A stretch of DNA of 37,055 bases from Ruminococcus sp. (GTDB lineage: Bacteria > Bacillota > Clostridia > Oscillospirales > Ruminococcaceae), in assembly GCF_019417665.1 (NCBI RefSeq), contig NZ_DXUU01000028.1, positions 1 through 37,055 on the forward strand, read 5' to 3'. The notes under the pieces were generated by a model that saw only the letters and a list, made by a program, of their open reading frames with translations, did no database searches and was not told the origin of the DNA. This document shows, piece after piece, positions 21,261-27,346 of the stretch. The stretch's first letter is position 1, and each line of letters begins with the position of its first letter. Position numbers and translations under genes: made by a program.

Positions 21261-24071
21261 ATGAAAAAAATACAATGCTGTATACTCGCTGCTGTGCTGG
21301 CAGCAACAAGTATTCCCATATCCGGAATTGCCTATGCGGCAGATACACAAGAAAGTCTGAGCGGCGATGTCACCCTTGATGGTGCAGTCAATGGAAAAGA
21401 TACCGCTGCATTACAACAATATCTGCTGGGCAACCAGAAGTTGACAGCTGCTGCATGGAAAAATGCAGATCTGAATCAGGACGGTATTGTCAATGGCTTC
21501 GATCTGGCGATACTCCGGCAAGAGCTTGCAGAGCGTATTCGTATGGATTATGCAGGCATTGTCATCAATGAAGCGTGTACTTCTAATCAGGGCTCCTATC
21601 AGGATGCATCAGGAAATACACCGGATTGGCTTGAACTGTATAATGCTTCCGATCATGCCATTGATTTATCAGGCTGCGGATTATCAGATGGGAAAAAGAA
21701 TCTGTTCAAGTTTACATTCCCCGATGGCACAGTATTATCTCCCGGCGAATATCTGATGGTGCTGTGCGATGATACCAATGTTACTGTGGGAGAGTTTCAT
21801 GCAGCCTTTAAATTGAGTGCAGATGGAGAAACAATCCGGCTGTCCAGTCCGGATGGTCTATTGATCGACATGATGGAGATCCCGGCACTTGAAGCAGACC
21901 GTACCTATGGGCGTTACACCAATGGTTCCGGTTCCTTTTCCGTTTTGACACCTACACCGGGGACAAGCAATGATAGCGGAAAAGTGATTGTAAATGTGGC
22001 TGCACCTATCTTTTCTGCGGAAGGCGGATTCTATGACGCTGCTTTCGATCTGACTGTCACAAGCAAGGAACAAAATGCGATTTATTATACCACGGACGGC
22101 AGTGACCCTACGACATCGGAAACGGCAATGCTATACACCGGTGCGATTTCCATTTATGATAACACAAACGAGCCAAACATATACAGTGCCATCCGTGATA
22201 TTTCTATTTCCTCATACTATCCCCCGTATCAGAAGGTGGACAAAGGCATCGTGATCCGTGCAGCTGCAAAGGATGCAGAGGGTAATTTCAGTGATGTTGT
22301 TACAAACAGCTATTTTGTAGGGAAAACGGCATCCTATTACAGCGACATGAAGGTCGTTTCCCTTGTGACGGACAGTGATAATCTGTTCAGCAGTGAAGAC
22401 GGCATCTATGTCATTGGTGATGCATATTATGCCTGGAAAGACAGTGCGGCATATGTGAAATATGAGGATGGTGATACCCGCAATCCTACGAATTATAACC
22501 AGGACGGCAAAGAATGGGAACGTCCTGCTTCCATTCAGGTATTTGAAAACGGTTCGCTGGCATATGCTACAGATATTGGTGTACGCATCGCCGGAAACTG
22601 GTCACGTGCTTATCCGCAAAAGAGTATCCGGTTTTATGCACGTAGTGAATACGGCGATTCCAAAATGGAGTATGAGTTTATTGACGGTCTGACAAATACT
22701 AGTGGGAATGCCATTACCTCCTTTGATAAGATCACCTTGCGGAACAGCGGAACAGACTGGTATAATCTTCACTTCCGAGATGAATTGATCCAGAGTCTGG
22801 TATCAGACAGAGCAGTGGATGTCCAGGGGACGGAACCGTGTATTCTCTTTATTGATGGAGAATTTTGGGGCGTATATAGTTTCACGGAAAAACTGGACGG
22901 CGATTATGTAGAGTCGCATTACGGTATTGATAAAGACGATGTGACAACCATCAAATGCGGCGAAGTGGAAGGCTCAGAATCAGTGGCAAGTGAGTATCGG
23001 ACTTTTGCCAATTGGGCAATGCGTGCTGATATGACAGACGAGGCAAATTATCAGAAGGTATGCGATGTGATCGACATACAAAGCTTTATGGATTACATTG
23101 CGATTGAAACCTATATCAATAACTATGATTGGTCCAGCAGTGTAGCTGGCTATATGAACAACTGGCAGATGTGGCGTTCCAATACAATTGATACGGGAAA
23201 TCCCTATGCAGATGGAAAATGGCGGTTTATGCTATATGATACGGAATATTCTACTGAACTATTCCAGTCTGCCGGAACTAGCTATGGCTATGATTCTTTG
23301 AGCACCATGTATCGAGAAGAGACCTGGTGGAATTTTTCCCAGCTGTTCTACAACTTACTTAACAATAATACATTCCGAGAACAGTTTTATGCAAATTATC
23401 TTGAGATCATGGAGAATAATTTTGAACCGAATGCTGTGAATGATCAGATCACCCAATTTGTTGACGAACTAAGGCCGGCAATTACTGCAACGAATATTCG
23501 CTATGGCAACGAATGGATCAATTCGAAATATGACAGCGAAGTGGAACTGCTTCGAAACTTTTTCAATAATCGTCCCGATTACGCAAAGCTATATCTGGAT
23601 ATGCTGGTAGGTAATGAAACGGCAGACTTCGGAGAAAACCTCCTGTCCAATGCTGCCAATATGGGACATTATGCAACTAACGGTGGGGCAGCTGCCTTTT
23701 CAGCTGATGCAGCCCAAAATAGTCTCAGCGCCAATGTCACTGCCCTTGGGGAAAACGCCTGGGATATTCAGGCACAATTTCCCAATCTGACACTGGAAAA
23801 GGGAAAAGTATATCGTCTGTCATTCGAAGCGTCCTGCTCGGAAAATGCCAAAATGGATCTTGGATTTACGCATCAGGTTGGTTCAGAGTACATTGGCTTT
23901 GGATATGCGAATGTGAACCTGACGCCAAAAATGCAAGAATTTTCTCTCAGTATTCCAGTATCAGAGGAAACCAATAACAACTGGATCCTCTTCTTCAATT
24001 TTGGCAGTCATGTAGGAAACTATACTGTACAGAATGTCAAGTTGGTGGAAGTCTCTTTCGACGGATCGTAA
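21261..24071 (+). CDS. secreted dockerin / lamin-tail / CotH / CBM-like protein
   Basis: 936-residue exported protein. Residues 1-26 are a signal peptide (KK, hydrophobic core, cleavage after IAYA). Residues 33-92 are a type I dockerin with two calcium loops, GDVTLDGAVNGKD and ADLNQDGIVNGFD, which would dock it to a cohesin on a cellulosome-like scaffold. Residues 98-236 look like a lamin-tail domain (IVINEACTSN, WLELYN), 246-352 like the chitobiase/hexosaminidase C-terminal type (IYYTTDGSDPT), 360-785 are a CotH domain (RIAGNWSRAYPQKSIRFYAR; LRNSGTDWYNLHFRDEL; FMLYDTEYS at 657-665), and 792-932 resemble a CBM4/9-type jelly roll. CotH family members are atypical protein kinases; CotH-dockerin proteins are known from cellulosomal ruminococci. 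The N-terminal position of the dockerin is less common than the C-terminal one. No cohesin is encoded here. Confidence 0.92.
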   Translation: MKKIQCCILAAVLAATSIPISGIAYAADTQESLSGDVTLDGAVNGKDTAALQQYLLGNQKLTAAAWKNADLNQDGIVNGFDLAILRQELAERIRMDYAGIVINEACTSNQGSYQDASGNTPDWLELYNASDHAIDLSGCGLSDGKKNLFKFTFPDGTVLSPGEYLMVLCDDTNVTVGEFHAAFKLSADGETIRLSSPDGLLIDMMEIPALEADRTYGRYTNGSGSFSVLTPTPGTSNDSGKVIVNVAAPIFSAEGGFYDAAFDLTVTSKEQNAIYYTTDGSDPTTSETAMLYTGAISIYDNTNEPNIYSAIRDISISSYYPPYQKVDKGIVIRAAAKDAEGNFSDVVTNSYFVGKTASYYSDMKVVSLVTDSDNLFSSEDGIYVIGDAYYAWKDSAAYVKYEDGDTRNPTNYNQDGKEWERPASIQVFENGSLAYATDIGVRIAGNWSRAYPQKSIRFYARSEYGDSKMEYEFIDGLTNTSGNAITSFDKITLRNSGTDWYNLHFRDELIQSLVSDRAVDVQGTEPCILFIDGEFWGVYSFTEKLDGDYVESHYGIDKDDVTTIKCGEVEGSESVASEYRTFANWAMRADMTDEANYQKVCDVIDIQSFMDYIAIETYINNYDWSSSVAGYMNNWQMWRSNTIDTGNPYADGKWRFMLYDTEYSTELFQSAGTSYGYDSLSTMYREETWWNFSQLFYNLLNNNTFREQFYANYLEIMENNFEPNAVNDQITQFVDELRPAITATNIRYGNEWINSKYDSEVELLRNFFNNRPDYAKLYLDMLVGNETADFGENLLSNAANMGHYATNGGAAAFSADAAQNSLSANVTALGENAWDIQAQFPNLTLEKGKVYRLSFEASCSENAKMDLGFTHQVGSEYIGFGYANVNLTPKMQEFSLSIPVSEETNNNWILFFNFGSHVGNYTVQNVKLVEVSFDGS

Positions 24072-24092
24072 TCAATTCCTATATTATGATCG

Positions 24093-24158
24093 AAAAAAAG
24101 CTGCCGCAATGTCAGTCAAACTTCGAAAAGAGTTTTGACTGCTTGCAGCAGCTTTTTT
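24093..24158. terminator. bidirectional terminator between CotH gene and ABC permease
   Basis: AAAAAAGCTGC near 24094-24104 pairs with GCAGCTTTTTT near 24147-24157, with inner complementary segments (CAGTCAAA with TTTGACTG). A- and T-runs flank it, so it can terminate both convergent transcripts. Confidence 0.88.
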
Positions 24159-24181
24159 GTTAGTAATCAAAATAACCAAAA

Positions 24182-25084
24182 TTATTTATACTTTTTGCCT
24201 CGCAAAACATTCAGCAGAACATAAACAACGATCAAAAGTACAACAGCACCTACAAGAATCAGGTACATGGTGCAGGTTTCTACCTTATTGTCAAAGAAAT
24301 AAAGATTGCAGTCAATGGAATCCTTTATGGCTTCTACTACTTGGGACGGAAGATTCTGATGGCTCATTTCTTCGAAAGTGCCACGCATGACATGGTTTCG
24401 CAGCAGAGATGTGCCATAAGTGCCCGGCAGAAAAGAAACTGTATGCTGAATCCCTTTACTGAATTGCGAAATGGGCATATATGCACCGCAAATAAAGCCA
24501 TAGCCAGCACTGATAATTGTACCCACAGCGGACATTTGTCCTTGTGAAGATAAAAAGTGGTTGACAATGCTGGACAATGCTGTGCCAAATAAGGATAGCA
24601 GCAGTACATCCAGCAGTAAAAGCAGCACATCGGTGACCGTCAGAAACCAGCCGACTTTCGCAAGATACAGCAGACAAACACCAGCGGCGATGCAGCAGAC
24701 CAGAAGCGTAGAAAGAAGTGTAGATATGTAATAACTCATGGCAAGGGTACTGCTTTTTACCGGCGAAATCGTCAGATCTCGTCTGGCACCGTTGACCCTA
24801 TCCTGTACCATAACCATATTGGAGCAGAATGCCACAGTGACACAGCTCACTGCCAGCAATGAGGAGACCAATTGACCGCCGACGCAGCCATTGATAAGCT
24901 TATCTGTTACAGTTGCTCCAGCCGCCTTCAAGGATTCTTGAAAAGTTTCTTCGTAGACATTGCTTAAAAATGTGCCGTATAACACAAGCAAAATCAAAGG
25001 GGTAATGAGCGAAGCGAAAAACATTCCCTTGTCCTTAAAGAACAGTTTGGTATTCCGCTTGATCAGCGCCTTCAATGTATTCAT
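24182..25084 (-). CDS. ABC-2 type transporter permease
   Basis: 300-residue integral membrane protein with six hydrophobic segments: one near the N-terminus after LIKRNTKLFFKDKG, a central set, and one at the C-terminus before a basic tail. A large loop follows the first segment (about 45-75). The pattern is that of the ABC-2 permeases of DrrB/NatB-like exporters. Its start overlaps the stop of the ATPase gene by 4 bases (ATGA), so the two form one exporter. Substrate unknown. Confidence 0.9.
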   Translation of the reverse strand: MNTLKALIKRNTKLFFKDKGMFFASLITPLILLVLYGTFLSNVYEETFQESLKAAGATVTDKLINGCVGGQLVSSLLAVSCVTVAFCSNMVMVQDRVNGARRDLTISPVKSSTLAMSYYISTLLSTLLVCCIAAGVCLLYLAKVGWFLTVTDVLLLLLDVLLLSLFGTALSSIVNHFLSSQGQMSAVGTIISAGYGFICGAYMPISQFSKGIQHTVSFLPGTYGTSLLRNHVMRGTFEEMSHQNLPSQVVEAIKDSIDCNLYFFDNKVETCTMYLILVGAVVLLIVVYVLLNVLRGKKYK

Positions 25085-26001
25085 TTTTCGGCACCTCCTG
25101 TCAGTTTCTTTCCTGTCACTTCCAGAAAGACATCATCCATTTTCCCTTTTGTAATCTCATAATTCTGGAAGATTTCTGGATGTTGCACGATGAGCTTTGT
25201 GGCGGCAGCAGTGTTTGGCACAGCGATCCGGTACGCATCACGTATCTGTTCGCCAGGATACGCCAGGGCTTGCATTTGTTCTTCTGACGCACCATCATAA
25301 AGGGTAATGAAGTCACCAGTGTACTTATTTTTCAGTTCCAATGGGGTACCTTCGGCAGCAATCTTGCCGCTGTCTAAAATCACAACATAATCCGCATCTG
25401 CCGCTTCTTCCATATAGTGCGTGGTAAGGAAAACCGTCAGATGTTTTTCCTTTCGCAATTGGGCAATGGTGTCCCAGAGCAGCTTTCTTGTCTGCGGATC
25501 CAGTCCGGTTGTCGGCTCGTCCAGAATCAGGATCTTTGGATCGTGCAGCAGTGCCCGGGCAATATCGATTCTGCGCCGCTGACCGCCGGAAAGTTTCCCT
25601 ACGGTACGCCGCAGTAAATCAGAAAAATCCAGCAATGCGGCAAGAGACTCCAATCGGGCTTGGAATGCCTTTCCAGTGATACCGTATAGTGCCGCACGGC
25701 TTTCTAAATTGTCCTGTACGGTCAGTGCTTTGTCCAGCAGGGAATTCTGAAATACAACCCCTAAACTGCGCTTGATCATTTCTGTGTTTTTATCCAGGTC
25801 GATACCATCGATCTGAACTGTCCCAGTATCCTTTGCAAGCTGTCCGCACATAATGGAGATCGTGGTGCTTTTTCCGGCACCATTGATACCCAGAAAAGCA
25901 AACAGCTCCCCTTCTCTGACTTGAAAGCTTAGATCCTGTACAGCTCTCACCTGACCAAAGCTTTTGGACAGGCGGTCGATTCGGATGATATGATTTGTCA
26001 T
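25081..26001 (-). CDS. ABC transporter ATP-binding protein
   Basis: 306-residue ATPase of the DrrA/NatA type. Walker A GINGAGKST (38-46), Q-loop VVFQNS, signature LSGGQ (137-141), Walker B ILILDEPT (157-164) and the H-loop TTHYMEEA are intact. An extra C-terminal domain of about 80 residues is typical of drug or lipid exporters of this class. AAGGAGAG precedes the ATG. It is the first gene of the operon, with its own promoter. No dedicated regulator lies next to it. Confidence 0.93.
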   Translation of the reverse strand: MTNHIIRIDRLSKSFGQVRAVQDLSFQVREGELFAFLGINGAGKSTTISIMCGQLAKDTGTVQIDGIDLDKNTEMIKRSLGVVFQNSLLDKALTVQDNLESRAALYGITGKAFQARLESLAALLDFSDLLRRTVGKLSGGQRRRIDIARALLHDPKILILDEPTTGLDPQTRKLLWDTIAQLRKEKHLTVFLTTHYMEEAADADYVVILDSGKIAAEGTPLELKNKYTGDFITLYDGASEEQMQALAYPGEQIRDAYRIAVPNTAAATKLIVQHPEIFQNYEITKGKMDDVFLEVTGKKLTGGAEK

Positions 26002-26049
26002 AAATGCTCTCCTTTTTCATTTGTCTTACATCTTATAATGATATGTCTT

Positions 26050-26078
26050 ATTATATCACAAAAAGCTTCACTTGTAAA
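26050..26078 (-). promoter_or_regulatory. sigma-A promoter of the ABC exporter operon
   Basis: On the minus strand TTTACA (26078-26073) and TATAAT (26055-26050) are separated by 17 bp. Upstream, TTACAT (26097-26102) and ATGTAA (26111-26116) form an inverted repeat, and downstream ATGTCTTA-type direct repeats occur; both could be regulator sites but are unproven. Confidence 0.72.
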
Positions 26079-26220
26079 GAAAAAGATTCCAGGGCTTACA
26101 TATGAAAAGCATGTAAAACTGAAGCGAGGAAAGCATCATAGGAACAGCGGTGGCGTTTTCTAGCGAGACTAATCTTGACAGGGTGTTGTTTCAGGCTTTT
26201 CAGAGCTATATTATGTACGC

Positions 26221-26256
26221 AAAAAATCCGGAACAGGAGACCTCCATTCCGGATTT
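26221..26256 (-). terminator. intrinsic terminator of the candidate large RNA
   Basis: On the minus strand AAATCCGGAA (26256-26247) pairs perfectly with TTCCGGATTT (26233-26224). An inner GGAG/CTCC (26245-26242 with 26239-26236) extends the stem, and T bases follow, six in a row when the stem end is counted. No annotated protein gene on this strand ends near it. Confidence 0.88.
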
Positions 26257-26436
26257 GCAACATATTCAATTTAAATAAAGTCGAAAGAACTTTCATTCTT
26301 TCACAAGCGTTTCGATTGGACTCACTCCTCACGTTGTTTCGTACCGTACACAAATTCGTTTCAAAAACCACATATGAAACACGCCCTTTCTCCTGAACAC
26401 GCTTCTATGATTTTCTTCGTACAATACCAATCAAGC

Positions 26437-26558
26437 CATGGGACTCACCTTTCCTGTATTCAATTTCAAATAACACAGAATGCTTCTTCCATGGGACTCA
26501 CCTTTTCTTCGGAGATTTTAACCCAAAAATCAAAACAATTCACTTCATGGGAATCACC
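26437..26558 (-). repeat. three copies of an AGGTGAGTCCCATG motif
   Basis: On the minus strand the motif is AGGTGATTCCCATG at about 26558-26545, AGGTGAGTCCCATGG at 26503-26489 and AGGTGAGTCCCATGG at 26450-26436; spacings are 56 and 53 bp. A weaker fourth copy, GGAGTGAGTCCAAT, is near 26328-26315. Each copy looks like a Shine-Dalgarno, six bases and ATG, but the frames end after 2, 8 and 2 codons. The spacings are not constant modulo 3, so this is not a protein repeat. Confidence 0.75.
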
Positions 26559-26781
26559 TAAAGTTTGTTACTTGGTTCCGATCAGCATATATATAAAGAC
26601 ATTTCAGTCGGAGATTCAATGCCGTCATCGCATTGAATTAGAAAACCATATGCTGCCAATTCCAATAACAGATTTGCGGCGTAAACAGTTGCTTACGTCA
26701 TTCATCGGATCAAGCGGCTCACAATTCATTATCATTACCTGAGTGCTCTCAATCGGTCAGAACCGATTCCTCGCTACCCTC

Positions 26782-26850
26782 TTACATTTGTGCAGCCGAC
26801 GAAGTACCCGACGCTGACAGCATATGCAGCTGTGACTCTTCATTTGCCAT
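26782..26850 (-). CDS. 22-codon ORF with an ideal ribosome site
   Basis: ATG at 26850 is preceded by AAAAAGGAGGG with 9 bases of spacing. The peptide begins MANEESQLHML and ends SSAAQM before a TAA stop: acidic N-terminal half, then a Ser/Ala/Thr/Gly-rich half, no cysteine, no hydrophobic signal. It sits in the 5' half of the candidate large RNA, and part of it (around 26818-26826) can pair with 26647-26655. It may be a leader peptide, a small secreted or regulatory peptide, or a chance ORF. I recognise no family. Confidence 0.45.
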   Translation of the reverse strand: MANEESQLHMLSASGTSSAAQM

Positions 26851-26989
26851 CGGACCTCGCCCTCCTTTTTGATGTAAAATCGTTTCCACAAAAGGATAAA
26901 CCTTAAACCTTGGGAAACCTATCGTTTGGGAACTCATCGCCCATGAGCTTCTCGCCAGCTCCTGTTCGTTGTTCCCTTTCCTTGATATT

Positions 26990-27018
26990 ATCTTACCACG
27001 CTTACAAGTGAAAGTCAA
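26990..27018 (-). promoter_or_regulatory. extended -10 promoter of the candidate large RNA
   Basis: On the minus strand TTGACT (27018-27013), a 17-bp spacer ending in TGG, and TAAGAT (26995-26990). The TGn before the -10 makes an extended -10 element. It is followed by the 765-nt segment without a protein gene. Confidence 0.68.
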
Positions 27019-27255
27019 CAGTTTTTTTCACGTTTTTTCATGAAAAATAAGCGGTTTTTACAAAAGAAAGAGAATTTGATATTTTTCTTTTCTTTTACAA
27101 CTATACACATGATAATATTATATATCTGTCACCTTAAATATTTTTTATTAGTTTGACTCTTATTGTATCTATACTATAACTATATTTGTATTTCTAAAAG
27201 AAAATCAGAATTATTATGATACACCCGGGCATGTGGACAGAATTGAAAATCCACT
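27019..27255. other. AT-rich intergenic stretch without a recognised gene
   Basis: Very AT-rich sequence with T-runs and short inverted repeats such as TTTTTCATGAAAAA. No open frame with a ribosome site is seen on either strand. It separates the candidate RNA promoter from the terminator of the pseudokinase gene. Confidence 0.7.
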
Positions 27256-27283
27256 GTGTGGACGAATGATGCCCACCCCTACG
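27256..27283. repeat. REP-like hairpin element, copy 1
   Basis: GTGTGGACGAATGATGCCCA, followed by CCCCTACG, resembles two elements at 29457 and 29513, which share GGACGA or GGCGGA, a short loop and a GCCC(C)CTAC end. Such dispersed hairpins are common between genes in this bacterial group. This copy pairs less well than the other two. Confidence 0.45.
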
Positions 27284-27287
27284 TTCC

Positions 27288-27325
27288 AAAAACAAATGCA
27301 GACCAACATGACTGTTAGTCTGCAT
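27288..27325 (-). terminator. intrinsic terminator of the PASTA pseudokinase gene
   Basis: 12-bp stem (27325-27314 with 27307-27296, one G-U pair on the minus strand), 6-nt loop, then TTGTTTTT. It lies 20 bases after the stop codon. Confidence 0.85.
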
Positions 27326-27346
27326 AATACATATAATAAAGTAACA

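Larger units (their letters stand above)
26219..26983 (-). ncRNA. candidate large non-coding or multi-mini-ORF transcript (about 765 nt)
   Basis: This minus-strand segment has its own promoter (26990-27018) and ends in a strong intrinsic terminator (26221-26256), yet contains no credible protein gene. The longer open frames here lack ribosome sites or run through the terminator. Local hairpins are visible: ATTCAATGC/GCATTGAAT (26614-26638), AATCGGT/ACCGATT (26751-26768), CTCAT/ATGAG (26932-26946), GAAAGAA/TTCTTTC (26283-26302), and GTTTCA/TGAAAC (26358-26380). A 9-bp long-range match CATATGCTG/CAGCATATG joins 26647-26655 with 26818-26826. Three copies of AGGTGAGTCCCATG-like sequence lie in the 3' half, and a 22-codon ORF with an ideal ribosome site in the 5' half. 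I could not match it to OLE, GOLLD, ROOL, tmRNA, RNase P or 6S RNA by eye. Confidence 0.55.

Noticed and set aside
26096..26371. 91-codon minus-strand frame
   Set aside because: It reads straight through the strong terminator at 26221-26256, which would be inside the coding region.
26437..26558. Possible CRISPR array from the regularly spaced repeats
   Set aside because: Only three short copies, 14-15 bp, with unequal spacing and no cas genes; spacing of 53-56 bp includes no consistent repeat-spacer structure.
26374..26742. 122-codon plus-strand frame in the gene-poor region
   Set aside because: No Shine-Dalgarno; the nucleotide repeats inside it fall in different frames, so the protein is not what is conserved.
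26782..26983. tmRNA, because of the ANEES-like coding stretch
   Set aside because: No tRNA-like acceptor ends with CCA, and the peptide lacks the LAA-type tag end.
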